A stretch of 64,000 nt of DNA from Brasenia schreberi (GCA_036023115.1 JAYKKT010000073.1:13703001-13767000), one strand, 5' to 3'; positions 25,649-40,445 are shown, numbered from the stretch's first letter. Made by a program: numbers and translations. Notes: generated from the sequence alone by a model not told the origin.

Positions 25649-26095
25649 ATGGATCGTGGCAAATATTCGCGATGTTTCTTACGCCTAAACATTATCTATT
25701 CTAAGGGAGATCTTTTTCCATCGAGCACTAATTTTGGTTTACATGACCATAGTTCGGATTTTGAAGGGTTGCAGGCCCTATTCAAAATTAATCTTCTCCC
25801 GGTGGACAAAAGAGAAGGGTTTCCCTCCGCGGCAAGAGACTTGTGTTTGATTATTAAAAGTACTTTGAGTTTCATGGTTCTAGGTCTTGTAAATTTTAAT
25901 AACCCAAACTCATCAAGAGATGAAGGTGCAAAGCTCCTCGGTACCCATCCATCTATTCGGTACAACATTGGAAAGGAGTTAAACTTTTATTTTTTTATCC
26001 TCAATTCAAAGTTTTGTTGCATGAAACCCATCACATTATATGGACTCAATTTCAATCATACGATAACAGGAAAAGAAGTAGACCACAACAACTAG
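25649..26095 (+). CDS. Unrecognised 148-codon ORF (doubtful gene)
   Basis: Single open frame from ATG 25649 (MDRGKYSRCF..) to a stop at 26093-26095; the frame stays open upstream to at least 25610. The predicted product has no signal peptide, membrane segment or domain I recognise. It is rich in Phe, Asn and Ser in its second half (NFYFFILNSKFC) and reads more like non-coding AT-rich DNA than protein. The opposite strand is also open for 90 codons (25696-25968), which lowers the value of the ORF as evidence. No plausible promoter or splice structure was picked out. It may be chance or part of a decayed transposon. Confidence 0.15.
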   Translation: MDRGKYSRCFLRLNIIYSKGDLFPSSTNFGLHDHSSDFEGLQALFKINLLPVDKREGFPSAARDLCLIIKSTLSFMVLGLVNFNNPNSSRDEGAKLLGTHPSIRYNIGKELNFYFFILNSKFCCMKPITLYGLNFNHTITGKEVDHNN

Positions 26096-26312
26096 ACTTA
26101 TGAGACTTACGAGCCTCGTTCTCTCTCGTCTTACTATCTTGATTAGTAAAAAAACCCAACGATCAATACAACCTGTCAATCACACACAAACCCATGTTTT
26201 TCTCATCACACGTAGGTCGAGACTTATATTTAACAAAAGCTTAAAGTGTCGTGCTTGGATCAATCCTGGTTGGTGTTTTTGCACGAGATGCAGACTAGTG
26301 ATTGTTGAAGCA

Positions 26313-26394
<82 letters not shown>

Positions 26395-28118
26395 TCGTAG
26401 GAGGATAAGAGCAAGGTTGCCTAGAAGCTTGTTCCGAGATGCAAATCAAAGGGTCCGGTCTAGCCAAGCCGAAAGTGGAGTTTGGCACACGGCCTGCAAA
26501 TTGCGATTCTCAAAAAAAAGGTCCTACTCTGCGTGGAAGCAGTGACAAAGAAGCTGGCCGTCGGTTTGTGGAGGCAATGAATGAGAAGAGGGCTCGCGGG
26601 GGCCACCCATGGGATTGGATGGGTCCGTAACGAAAGAGGACCTTTTGTTGGCTAGTTTAACGTAAAATAAGGCAGAAGAAAACCATAAAATAAATCAAAG
26701 AGGGTCACCCACCTGCAGCAGACGACAGTCACTGTCACCATCCGAATCCAACCCTTTTCCTGCCACTCTACTCTTCCTTTTCTCTTGTTCCCTTTCTCCT
26801 CTCTTTCTTTCTCACCGCAGGGTAATAATACCAACAACAAGCGATACCCCACATCCTCGATATAATAATATTCACTCACTTATTGTTCGCCTCCTCACTG
26901 AAATCGCTCTGAACATAAAAAGAAAAGATAAACGCGCAAAAGTAAAAGACAGTAAAGATCTCAATATATATATATATATATACATATATGTATATATAAT
27001 ATTTATATTATATAAAGTTTGTTGCTTCTTCCACCTGTGTATGGCTCTGCCTTTTGCACTAGTTTTTCAGCCTTTTAGTGGGGAAGCACGTTCTTTTGTT
27101 GACCTGTGTGTGGTTGGAGTATACGATTTCAATCCATACCTAAAATAAAGGTTCGTGGGTGTGCAGAGATTGATGATGATGATGATACTGTGCTGTTGTT
27201 CAGTCTCTGCAGACTGCAGCTAAATCTGCTGCAGTCTGGCCCAGCCTCTCCGACTCTCCTTTGTGCAACCTTTTGTGCTTTCCATGTCTTCACAATAAAG
27301 TCATTCAATTCTCACCGCAGTGCCCGGCGAAAGGGACTGCACATAAAATATGGTGTCATGTGTATGTTAATGAACAGTTTTGCAAACTGTGCATATAATA
27401 TAATAAAATTGTATGTGAATGTTTCCATGTATCAGAGGGAACAGCGTGCAAGTTCCTAAGCGTACGACTCGATTAATTTGACTTAATGGGCATGGGCCTC
27501 CCCTCCTGCCTTTCAAAAGCCTGTAATTTGTTATGCTTTTGGGTCTAAGGGGTTGCAATGGTGAAGAAGGATTTAACCGTGAGGTTTCAAAAGAACCAAC
27601 TAATGGAGCTACACGCAGATCACTTTTCAGACAACCCATTTATTTCTCAAAACTAGAAAAAGAGAAAGTCACGATCTTTATTCTTCGTGATGTTGTGGAG
27701 GATCATTTGCTCACTGTTTAGCGTTGAGATTGCTGCAGCAACTCTCTCTCTCTCGCGACAGAATATTATAATCTCAAATTGTACATAGCGTGAATGAACA
27801 AACTGTTAATGCCATCTACATTTTTGAAGTAATTAAGACTAGTCATTAAGACTGTTGTAATCCCCAACGAATAGATTCGGCAAATGAATGCATTTCTTCG
27901 ATATTTGAGGCCAAACAGTAAAGCAATTCAATCACGAGATCTCGCTGCGATGACTTTGATGGCAATCAAGTCATGGATGGAGCGGGCATTTTGCTTTGGG
28001 AGAAAGAAAAGTGATGATAGCGATGCAATGTTTGATGCCTAACTTGAGAACGCCGTGGTCTATCTTAAATTACTCGTTATTTGCGTACTACACTAGAAGC
28101 CCACTGTTCGTTTGATAA

Positions 28119-28121
<3 letters not shown>
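26096..28121. other. Intergenic with microsatellites
   Basis: Contains compound (TA)n-(GA)n at 26314-26392 and a shorter (TA)n at 26964-26984 followed by mixed AT. No gene recognised; the ORF at 27106-27459 lacks motifs and ends in low-complexity sequence. Confidence 0.55.

Positions 28122-28167
<46 letters not shown>
28122..28167. repeat. (GA)n microsatellite
   Basis: About 23 GA units, then gggagggaga. Confidence 0.95.
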
Positions 28168-28173
<6 letters not shown>

Positions 28174-28790
28174 AGAGAGAAGTTGTGTCACCAGACTGAT
28201 GGAATGGCAGGTTTGGATGTTTTGACACGCAAAATTTAAGGCTCAGATTCGTTGTTCATGACGTTCATATTCGTAATCTCAGGGAGCATAAATAGTCGGG
28301 ATCATGGAAATGTAAGAGCACAAATGGGTGGTGACCCGCACTGCTATTAAGGGAACCCTGACGTCTTATGGAAGTGTGACTCATATTTTATATATATATA
28401 TATCATTGACATAGGCCAATATGACCCATATTTTTATTGAATACTGGATATGGGTCCACCCCCAAATCCCTTCCAAAAATTCACGACTCATTAAAAGGGG
28501 TGTGTGGGCCCTTCTCCATCCAAATTCATGAATGATGGGGTCTGGCCCACCATCTAACAGCCCACCCAGCCATAAATATTTATTGGCTCACATAATTTAC
28601 ATGTGCAGCTGATGATACTTGTCTCGGCATTTGGGCGCATTATTCGCCCGGGCTCTACATGCACATCTATATTCTGGAACCCTCCCTCTATGTATAGATA
28701 CGTATATATACGTATCATATACACATTCATTCATATAAATTATATGTTGATAAGCACAACTGTAAACCTTGTTATTAAATTTGATTGACT
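28168..28790. other. Intergenic, no gene seen
   Basis: AT-rich non-coding DNA with a short (TA) run at 28388-28402. Confidence 0.5.
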
Positions 28791-28898
28791 AGCACCCAGA
28801 GCGGTAGCGCACTTACAAGGCACTCCGATGCTTTTGGTATGGGCGGGAGTTCGATTCTTGAAGGGTTCACGGTCTTATCAACCATTGTAAAAAAAAAA
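28791..28898 (+). repeat. tRNA-derived SINE (type A), A-tailed
   Basis: agcacccagagcGGTAGCGCACTTACAAGG (box A region), GGGAGTTCGATTCTTG (best box B in the window), and a 10-A tail at about 28889-28898. Lacks the later 'gttaggctt' body of its relatives, so it is a shorter variant. Confidence 0.75.
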
Positions 28899-29006
28899 GA
28901 TCAATTAATTAAACTCTTCGTGTGTAATCATGGCAAGATGCGTTTATTTGGAAACATGCACTCTTTGAACACAAATACGTCAGATTTAAACCCTAATTCA
29001 TAAATG

Positions 29007-29144
29007 TAATGTCTAAATGGTAAAATGCTGAGCTCTGTGACAGGCTGCTTTAGCACCCTTGTTGCTGGTAGGGAGTTCGACTCTGAAAGGATTCATGTGT
29101 GTGTATGTGTTAGGCTTGAATCTCCTCTGTCAACCCAAAAAAAA
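29007..29144 (+). repeat. tRNA-derived SINE (type A), A-tailed
   Basis: Box A region AATGGTAAAATGCTG, GGGAGTTCGACTCTG (box B), then tgtgtgtgtatgtgttaggcttgaatctcctctgtcaacc and an A-rich end. It lies 110 bases after another copy. Confidence 0.75.
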
Positions 29145-29204
29145 TTGCATGAAACATACAAGCAAACGTTGTGTATGTGAGAGTCTCATAAACTACGGGT
29201 AAAC

Positions 29205-29470
29205 TAAGACCGGTGGTTCAGAATTGCTGGTTTCAGTTGCATCGTGATCTAGAAACCAAACCGAACCGAACCTTAATCAGTTCTATTTCTGCTAGTTCTA
29301 TCAGTCCCGGGTCCAATATCAGTTCCGTTATGGTTTGTTCTGATTTGAATTTATCGGGTCAAAATCACTGGCTCTCATGTAATAGATCCTTAAGAGATGG
29401 AACCATAACCGAACGAGGAGGGTCTCTGGTTTGCCTATGGTTCTTTGCTTTACAGCTCCATCTAGCTCAG
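29205..29470. repeat. GGTTC-rich dispersed repeat, decayed
   Basis: Dense in GGTTC/GAACC words (ccgaaccgaaccttaatcag, atggttcttt) like the hAT-like MITEs at 14783 and 15993, but the ends cannot be set. Confidence 0.5.
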
Positions 29471-30452
<982 letters not shown>

Positions 30453-30671
30453 GCCGCTTCCGGGTAAACTAGTGAAGGTAATTTGAAACGGCCGGTTTGA
30501 GTCCCCTTGAAACCGTGAATCATAATAGAACCAGTGTCCACACGCTTCCAATTATGCTTCAAAACCACCGATTTTGGTTATGGTTCCAATTCAAACCGTT
30601 GATTGCAGCCCCGGTTCGCGGTTCTTGTTTAACACAGGACTGGTCCAAACCAGCCATGTCCAGTTGGTTTG
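30453..30671. mobile_element. hAT-like non-autonomous element (GGTTC-rich MITE)
   Basis: Left end tagacatggccgcttcc; right end ggtccaaaccagccatgtcca, which reverse-complements to TGGACATGGCTGGTTTGG, so the two ends are inverted repeats. Interior of about 200 bases with GAACC/GGTTC words. Flanks (tttggctt / gttggttt) agree at 6 of 8 positions. No coding sequence. Confidence 0.62.
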
Positions 30672-31848
30672 AAGCTGGCACTATTATTATTATTACTACT
30701 ATTATCATAAGTAGTATCAATAAAAAAAAATTACAGAAGGAAAGATCCCGAAATCATGTTGCTTACTAATTTAATGGGAACAAGTGGGATTAAGGATGTG
30801 CAACCCGATGCCTCGGATATGCTTTCTTTTTCCCAATTAAAATATATACGTTGGGCAGTTGATAAAAAAATACCACATAGTGCTTCAAGATTTCATATTA
30901 TATTTTCAGACTGCAGCATTATTTATTGGCCTTGTTATTTATATGAGGGTAGGCAAGGTGTGCCAGGCTTATTCAATATTCATAGACAGCTGAAATCTGA
31001 TCCACCGCATCGATCCAAATCAGATGTCATTCTTGGAAGGATATAAACAATTCCAGTCAAATCTAGATTACCGAAGAACAAAAAATCGGGCATCACGCCA
31101 TATATATATATATGTGTATATGTATTAATATATATCATCTTGGCAACAATATGATGCTTCTTATTTAATCCAGACATTTTTTAAAATTTGTTTTGATTAT
31201 TTTTTCGTTTCCTTCTCAAGCCCACATCGTAGATGACTTCGTCTGATGCTACAGCTAATCACCTTTAGTGATACGAGTTCTTAATTATAAATATACTTGT
31301 GGATTTTGCTATCTTAAAAAATGTGGGGAGGGAACATGGCGTCGCATGTAATTGAATTGAATGTTGAAAAGGATGCGTTCAACAGCCACACGGTGAAGCA
31401 ACGTCAGGTGATCAATAATAATAATAGTAATATTTGTTATTATTAATAATAAGAAGAAGAATAAAGAGCACAATAATAATAAGAATTCTAGAGAAGGCAA
31501 AAGTAACGTGGTTGATAGGGCAGGCAGCGCATAGAAGAAAAGGACAAGGGGTGGCGTTGCTGTTGAATAATAAATTGCTGTTTGCGCGCCTTGATTTGTC
31601 CACCACCTTTGAAATTATCTGTGCATTTATAAGGACTGGTGCGCGTCACGCTAAGGTACATAAAACCGATGGAGATGGGCCCTCGACTTGTAGTGCATGC
31701 CCTCACACGTCAATCCTATTCCCTTCTCTCTTCAACATTCACCAGAGAGAGAGAGAGAGAGAGAGAGGTGTTGCTCACGATAAAAACTTGCATATATGGT
31801 TCGCATGGTTAGATAAAAGGAAAAGAGTTTAAATAAAGGTTAAAAATA

Positions 31849-31888
<40 letters not shown>

Positions 31889-33608
31889 GGAGAGGGAAGG
31901 GGGTGTTGCCCATGACAAAAAGTCCGTGTTTTAGGTAGAAAAACAGAGTTAAATAAGCGTTAAAAGAATAATAGATAGAACGAGATGTACGTTTGCTGGA
32001 CACAAATTAAACATTCTCAATGAAGCAGCAGCATAACCATCTTATATATAAAATATAAATAGTAATTGTGTGCAAGTTAAAAAAAATTTAATTGTTGATA
32101 CGTTGTAAATTGGCACAAATGACAAGGTGGATTCAGCCATAAGTGGCGGAGGAGGAGTCGTTGTCGACAGCGTAGAGCACAGAGAGTAGGTGCGGTATGA
32201 GGGGGACACACCAGGGCGAAGTCATCATATCTTTTACCAGATGACAGGAGGGTGAAAAACCAGAATCACAAAAGTACAACGTTCAATTAAAACTTGGCGA
32301 CAAATGACGCAACGCGCACTTACATATGACGATATGATGGTGGGCATATCGTACGCAATGGCAAGCCAAATATATTTTACCGTAAAGTAAGGCTGATATC
32401 CTCCCCAAAGCACAACAAACACAACCACCCCACTCCCCTTTTTCTTACAGCTCAGTAATCACTTCTTCTTATCTCCTTTCATGATAATAACAACAAATAA
32501 TGGAGAGAGAGAGAGAAAGAGAGAGAAGGTTCGTGGTGACTAGCAAAACGGCAAAGGAGGCAGCCGTATGGGAAAGCTAAACGCTCGATAACTCGTGAAG
32601 TTCAAAGAGATAGGCCTTTGAAGACAAGAACAAGGACAAAAGTCAGCAAGCTTGAAAAGGAGAGAAAGGAAAAAGAAAGAGGATGATGGCGAGAGGAACG
32701 GTCAGGTCACGTATGAGGGGGATCGTCAGGATGGGCAGGATGAGAGTGTCATTTATGTCCAAAATCTGACCGGAAGCCACCACCATTCATTATAAATGAG
32801 GGGTCAGTATCGCCCTCCCAGTCTAAAACCATTACTCGTGGAGGCCAGGTCAGGGTGGGATCGACTCGGTTTGTCACTGAAATAACTCATCGGAGACTCT
32901 CTATCCCTCTCTATATATAATATTGGAAAAGGAAAATGGGTAAATGATTTGAAATGTCAGAGGAGGCCGTTGGGCACTGGAGAGCCGACATTCATAAGTT
33001 TCCTCAATAGATTTGATTAATAGCATAAAGTAAAAGAGAGGGGAAGCGACAAACAATAAATATCTACGTTGGCAGATTCGTACAGAACGGCAAGTTGACG
33101 TGGAAGTGGAACCGCTGGGTTGAGAGAGAGAGAGAGAGAGTTATTGCGCGCATTGGGCGTCACACTCACAGTTGGTCGCAAGTGATACTTTCGTGTCAGA
33201 TGAGGTGGTCCAGCGTGGCGTCCGTGACCACAGAGACCGATACTATTATTATCATTATTTTTATTGAAAAATATTAAAAAATGAATGTAGGTGTGAAAGG
33301 TAAAGGCCATCATAATGTGGGTGGTGGGGCCGGGTAAGAAACAGATGATGGGGGCCATCGGCTTGGTCCATGGGGAGGTTAAGGGATGACTTTTTCAGTA
33401 GGGAGCGTGAGACGTGGGATTCGTTTTCTTGGGAGAAAAAAGAGACTTTTCACTGGTTTCCCGTGTGTTTCGTTTGACTGTTCGTTGTGCAGAGTTATAT
33501 ATATATATGAAAAGATAAAAAAACAATAATAGAAAAAAGAAAAAGTGAGGCGAGTGATGGAAAAGGAAGGACCCACCCCAATTTACGTCCACGAATAAAG
33601 AGAGAGAG
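30672..33608. other. Long intergenic stretch with microsatellites; right end is BOI-gene upstream region
   Basis: Simple repeats: ATT-type (30685-30710 and 31410-31475), GA at 31743-31768, (TA)n-(GA)n at 31848-31888, GA at 32503-32526 and 33121-33140. The ORFs at 30756-31046 and 31434-31832 carry no recognisable domain. No gene seen. Confidence 0.55.
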
Positions 33609-33872
33609 AGAGAGTGGGGAACCTAGACCATCTCTCTCTTCCCAAGACGACGTGAGAAGCGTGAATAGGAGTAGGAAGGGGAGGGCCCGTCGGTTTCCCC
33701 CTCACACTCTTCTTCATCCTTACATATTCGCATGACATGCTCCCCCACCGAAAGCCCATTTCCCCATCATCCTCTTCTTGTTCTCCTCATACGCGCTTGC
33801 ACAACCACCACGTCCCCCTCTCCTCCATCTATTGCAGAGTGGGCTTCTCCCCTTTAAAGAAGAGCGTCTCTG
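33609..33872 (+). promoter_or_regulatory. Probable 5' leader of the BOI-type gene with overlapping upstream ORF
   Basis: Pyrimidine-rich leader (cttccc, cccctcacactcttcttcatcc) typical of plant 5' UTRs. Two upstream ATGs lie at 33732 and 33737; the one at 33737 opens a frame that runs past the main ATG (33873) in another frame and across the first donor site. If transcription starts before 33732, this uORF would reduce translation of the main protein. The start of transcription is not known. Confidence 0.45.
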
Positions 33873-35154
33873 ATGGCGGTTCAGGCACACTGCACTTCCA
33901 ACGCTTTCATGACGGATTTCAGGAAACTGTAAGTTTCAATGCCAGTTCTTCTCCTCTTCCGCTCATTCCATCGTCCGTTTCTTTTTGTCTTGGTTTTTCT
34001 CTCATTGCTTAGATACGCGCTAAGCTTCGTCCTTTTCCGTCATTGGCAAGTTCGTTCTTTTTTATCGGCTTTGCACTCGATGGTTGCTTATATATGCTGT
34101 TGGATGATGGAATATCAGGTCTACAGACGCCTGGCTTGCTGACTTGCAGCAACACCACGATCAGAGCTCTCGGAACATTCCTTTTGGAGGAGGATCTAAC
34201 CTCAACCAGCGTGGACAGACCTTGAATGGGAACACTGTATTCAGCGACCCGGATAGCGAATTAACGTGCAACTTATCGGCGTCGAAGAAGAGAAACAGAG
34301 ACGAGTCGGAGCAGATGAACCTAATGTCGCATGAGCAGCAGCTTCGCTTATTGGTTAACAGCAGTAGTAGCAGCAGCATGCACAGGGTTCAGGAGAAAGC
34401 GGGGATGACTGGGACTTCTATCGTCACTGGCTTGAATCTCTCTCACCACGAGAGCCGGATGAACCAGTCGGGAGCGGCGTCGACGAGCGGCCGATCCCAA
34501 CGGCCCGTAGGTCAGGATATGATGGCGTATCTTTATCACCAGCAGAACAACGAAATCGACGCGTTCATCCGCCTCCAGAACGAGCGGCTTAGATTGGTGT
34601 TAGAGGAGAAAAGGAAGATGCATTACCGCTCTGTGCTATCCTTACTGGAGCAGCAGGTCGCGAAGAAATTGAGGGAGAAGGAGACGGAGCTTGAGAATGC
34701 GAGGACTCGCAATGCCGAGCTCGAGGAGAAGGTGCAGCAGATGAGCGTGGAGAACCAGATATGGCAGAATGTCGCGAGAAACAACGAGGCAATGGTAGCG
34801 AATCTGAAGAGCGGCCTGGAGAAGGTGCTGCTGCTGCAGGGGGCCATGGGGCAGCAGAGCCGGGAAGGCTACGGCGAGAGCGAGGTCCTCCCGTCTCCGG
34901 TCGCTGCCGACGATGCACAATCGTGCTGCTTCTTCGAGGGCAGCGACGAAGACGATGCGCAGGCGAAGGTGGTCATGGGGAACAAGGAGCTCCGGAAACT
35001 TAGCATGTGCAGGGTGTGCCGGGAAAGCGAGACGACAGTGCTGGTTCTGCCTTGCCGTCACCTCTGCCTCTGCAAGGAATGCGATTCGAAACTCGATTCG
35101 TGCCCCGTCTGCAATGCCCACAAGAGCGCCAGCCTCCAGGTGTACATCTCCTGA
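33873..35154 (+). CDS. BOI-type RING E3 ubiquitin ligase (S-ribonuclease-binding-protein family)
   Basis: Two exons, 33873-33928 and 34119-35154 (intron GT-AG, phase 2), 363 residues. The start MAVQAHCTSNAF matches the usual MAVQA N-terminus of the BOI/BRG family, which decided the start and the small first exon; the alternative acceptor at 34125 would give a stop. Order: Gln/Ser-rich N-part; a long coiled coil at about 160-260 (FIRLQNERLRLVLEEKRK, then LREKETELENARTRNAELEE); the WRD-like box ENQIWQNVARNNEAM at about 230-245; and a C-terminal C3HC4 RING at 316-350 (C316, C319, C331, H333, C335 or C337, C340, C347, C350) ending LQVYIS. In this family the RING moves ubiquitin to targets and members limit cell death and gibberellin/stress responses (family knowledge). 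The frame is intact; the second exon is more GC-rich than its surroundings. Confidence 0.95.
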
Positions 35155-36969
<1,815 letters not shown>

Positions 36970-38728
36970 CGACAGTCAACATAAAACTTTGTTAGATTTT
37001 TATATCATGTATTATATAAATTATGAGCATTACTTTGGGCCTTCTAAGCAACATGCACCAGATCTTGAATGCAGTGATATGTAAGTAAGGGTCACTACAT
37101 TTTCGCCCGAATGTAGTTTAATAATTGCAGAGAGGGTTCCCACATCATGAACGGGTGTAGGTAAAGAAGTTAGTTCCACTACATTGTCGCCCAAATATAG
37201 TGAATAATTTATAAAGACGGTCTCCACATTCTCAATATGGATGGATGCAGGGGGTAAAGAAGCTAGTCTTAGATAATAAGATTCGTATTGGTTCTTCGAA
37301 TATCAAAACATTATCGAGTAAGCTAACGGAGGTGGTAGATACTATGATTCGGAGAAAGATTCATATTCTATGTTTATAAGAGACAAAGTGGGTTGGAAAA
37401 AAAGCAAAGGAGATAGAGGATAGAGGTTTTAAATTATATTACTGAGGTAAGGAAAAAGCTTGAAATGGAGTTGATATTATCTTAAAAAGAGATTTAAAGG
37501 ATAGTGTAGTAGACATACAATGATATGGTAAATGAATCATGACATTGAAATTAGTGTTAGGAGTACAGGTTTTGAATATAGTTTATCCTTCCATACCCCA
37601 AGTTGGCCTAGAAGATAGTATAAAGACAAGTTTTTGGGAAGAGTTAGATAAGGTGATTTAAAGAATTTTATAAAGGGAGATGATTTGTTTAGGAGGAGAC
37701 TTAAATGGACATGTTAGTAAAGGATCCAATTGACATACATTAACCTTATAAGAGACATGTATGATGGTGCAAAAACATGTGTGAAGACACATGAAGGAAT
37801 GACAGACTTCTTTGAAGTTAATATTGAGTTACATCAATGATCAACTTTAAGTCCATACTTATTTATAATGGTGATTGATGAGTTAACAAAACATATTCAA
37901 GATGAAGTCTCTTGGTATATGTTATTTGCATTTGATATTGTGTTAGTGAAAGAGTCTAAGCAAAAAGTTAATAGAAAATTGGAACTATGGAGAGAAGCAT
38001 TAGAAAGCAAAGGCCTCCGACTTAGTAGAACAAAGACAAAATATATGGAATGTAAGTTTGATCATTTGGTTACTTCAGAGGACATAGAAACTAAAATTAG
38101 CATACATTACATTCCCCCAAAGGAAAGTTTTAAATACCTAGGGTCAATTTTTTAGAGTAATGGAAGAATTGATGGAGATGTTATGCATAGAATTAATGTT
38201 GGTTGGTTAAAATGGAGAAGAGTATCAGGTATTCTTTGTGATAAGAAGATACCACTAAAGTTAGAAGGTAAATATTATAGAGAATTAATTAGACTTGTTA
38301 TGTTTTATGGTTCTCAGTGTTCGGCAATTAACCATCAACATGTACAAAAGATGTCTATGACAGAAATTAAGATGTTGAGATGGATGAGTGGCCATAGAAC
38401 AAAAGATCTTATACATAATGAAGTTATTAGAAACAAATTAGGAGTGACACCAATAGATGATGAAATGAGAGAATATTGTTTAAGATGGTTTGGATATATA
38501 GAAAGAAGATGAGAAGAAGAACCTGTAAGAAGGTATGAAAAACTAAATTTGAAAAGTATTAAAAGAGGTAGAGGATGACCACAAAAGTGTTGGAAAGAAA
38601 CAATAAAAAATGATATAGCTTATTGTGAGTTAACTGCTAACATGGCACGTGATAGGTCTCTCTAGAAACAAAGAATCCATGTAGTCGACCCCATCTAGCA
38701 TGGAAAAAGGCTTAGTTGTTGTTGTTGT
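36970..38728 (+). mobile_element. RTE-clade LINE with internal deletion and mutated catalytic site
   Basis: Matches the RTE copy at 59010-62530 at both ends. The 5' part (about 36970-37727) covers the leader and the endonuclease region (RIGSSNIKTL-like, then the LCL.ETKW-like box with a stop). At about 37727 it jumps from endonuclease sequence straight to the late RT segment (NLIRDMYDGAKTC), losing the ~1.8 kb between. The RT catalytic box is FAFD (37925-37936), where the other copy has FADD, so one catalytic Asp is lost. The last ~580 bases and the terminal ttagttgttgttgttg are present. Stops throughout. Confidence 0.85.
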
Positions 38729-39258
38729 ATAAAATTATATAATAATTTTAATTCAAATCTATATTATTGATTTCAAAGATCGAATGGTCAAATTGTTTAT
38801 ATATAAGATTATGCACCTAAAAGAAGTTATGCATTATAACTTTTCTATATATATAAGTAATGGTTAATGTATAATTTCTTTTGTTATATAATGTATTATA
38901 AACAAATTGAGAGTTTGATATTTGACATGAGTGACTGAGGTGATAAAACAGAAAAATCTAATTCGAATGGATTACAATATTGAATTGTTATTATTGATAT
39001 AAATCTTGAACAAATTGCTAAGTTAGCAGAAAAATTGTTTTAAAAGAATAACTTACAGGTGCCATGTTAGCTTATGATCGTCGATTTTATTTATAGAGAG
39101 ATTATTATTGAATTGAAGATATAAATAATAATATTAACTTATTGAATTATTGAATATTTAAAAGATATAAATATTAAAAGCTCTCTCAATTAATCGGATT
39201 GAACCATATTATTAATAGTTAATATGGTGATAAATATTATATTATACCAGAATCAACA
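38729..39258. other. AT-rich intergenic, with half of a TIR element
   Basis: 38755-38812 (aattcaaatctatattattgatttc..cttata-type end) resembles in reverse the TIR element at 48764-48913, so a partial copy of that small family is likely here. Otherwise featureless. Confidence 0.4.
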
Positions 39259-39585
39259 GTTTGCTTAGAACCAGGAACCAGAACTGAACCGAAATCGGAT
39301 AGGTTTCGGTTTCAGTTTGAAAATGCTTATTATGGTTTCGATTCTGGTTTACATTTTAAACCGTTCAAAATCAGAAAAATATTTAAAAAGTTAAGTTTTG
39401 ATAAAAATAAATTAAACAATTACGAATCTGGCACTTTCGGTTTCGCAGAAACGGAAATCAGAATCGAACTGGCTTTTCTCCCGTTCTGCATTTGGTTCTA
39501 ATGGTTCTGCTTCGAGTCGATTCCTAACCCGATACTTTTCCGGTTGAAACCACGGGACTGCTTCGGAACTGGCTATATCTACCAC
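39259..39585. repeat. GGTTC-rich dispersed repeat, probable hAT-like MITE copy
   Basis: Dense in GGTTC/GAACC words; the right end ggaactggctatatcta reverse-complements to TAGATATAGCCAGTTCC, matching the TAGACATGGCC.GTTCC end of the family. The left end is uncertain. Confidence 0.55.
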
Positions 39586-39608
39586 AATACATAACTTAAC
39601 TTTTCAGC

Positions 39609-39670
39609 GTTTGATTTCGAGAAGGTGCATCGTTGCGCGTGTATATGTGTTAGGCTTTGATAAAAAAAAA
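39609..39670 (+). repeat. SINE (type A) 3' fragment
   Basis: Only the family 3' body is left (gattTCGAgaaggtgcat..tgtatatgtgttaggcttt) plus an A-rich end. It directly follows a GGTTC-rich repeat. Confidence 0.55.
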
Positions 39671-39879
39671 GAATACTTTTCTTCCCACCCAAAAATGTTG
39701 ATAATATCCATAGACATAAATGCATAATAACATAATATGCAACAAATGTAAACATGCCCCAATTATAAACAACAACCGCAAATCCAAAATAAGTTGTAAT
39801 GAAGCCGTACGAAAAACAAAGGTAGAAGCAAAATCATAGTCCGAGTCACTCTTGCGGACTTCTCTTAAAGAAATCAGCG

Positions 39880-40445
39880 TCCCACTATGAGTACGTAAGG
39901 GTACCGTGCCTCCCTCAATATACACAACTCGAAGAGCACATACCTTACTTCAAGTCGACCAATACTATGAGTACGCAAGGGTACCTGTGCCTTCCTCAAC
40001 ACACACACAACTCGAAGAGTACGTACTTAACTTCGAGTCGATCTCGACCACACTTCAGTTGCCTATGACAGGAACATGAGAAGAGAGAGAGAAAGAGGAG
40101 AAGGATAAAACTGTGTGCTTAGGGAGGACCCCTAATCAACTATTTATAGGTGCGTGTTTGGATTACAAATCATGAATCTGATCCAAACGATGCATCGTTT
40201 TATCCTCAACCATCTCGTCTGATCCTCGACCGCCCCATCTATCCAAAACTGCTTCATGACCGAGAATATTTTGACCGTTTGATCAAAAGTAGTCGCCTGT
40301 GACAGGAACATGAGAAGAGAGAGAGAGAGAGAGTGGAAAAAGATCAAACTGTGTGCTTAGGAAGGACCCCTAATAAACTATTTATAGGTGCGTGTTTGGA
40401 TTACGAATCACGGATCCGATCCAAACGATGAACTATTTTGACCAT
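39880..40445. repeat. Two sets of local direct repeats
   Basis: Set 1: about 80-base units at 39885-39960 and 39961-40045 (actatgagtacgYaagggtac..cctcaa..caactcgaagagYac..gtcga). Set 2: about 135 bases at 40060-40195 and 40300-40430 (acaggaacatgagaagagag..aactgtgtgcttagg..aggacccctaat..ctatttataggtgcgtgtttgg), offset by about 245 bases. Both are diverged copies; no coding sequence. Confidence 0.8.

Noticed and set aside
27106..27459. 117-codon ORF
   Set aside because: Cys/Leu-rich, with an acidic run from a GAT repeat; no motif and no gene structure around it.
33737..34012. This 91-codon frame as the real BOI N-terminus
   Set aside because: Spliced at the visible donor and acceptor, it would hit a stop after a few codons, while the ATG at 33873 gives the family start MAVQA and joins in frame.
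34589..35121. Long minus-strand ORFs (up to 159 codons) under the BOI-type gene
   Set aside because: They are antisense shadows of a GC-rich coding exon; the plus strand has a full-length protein with a clear RING domain.
39885..40430. CRISPR-like repeat array
   Set aside because: Only two diverged copies of each unit with no constant spacing; eukaryotic nuclear DNA.
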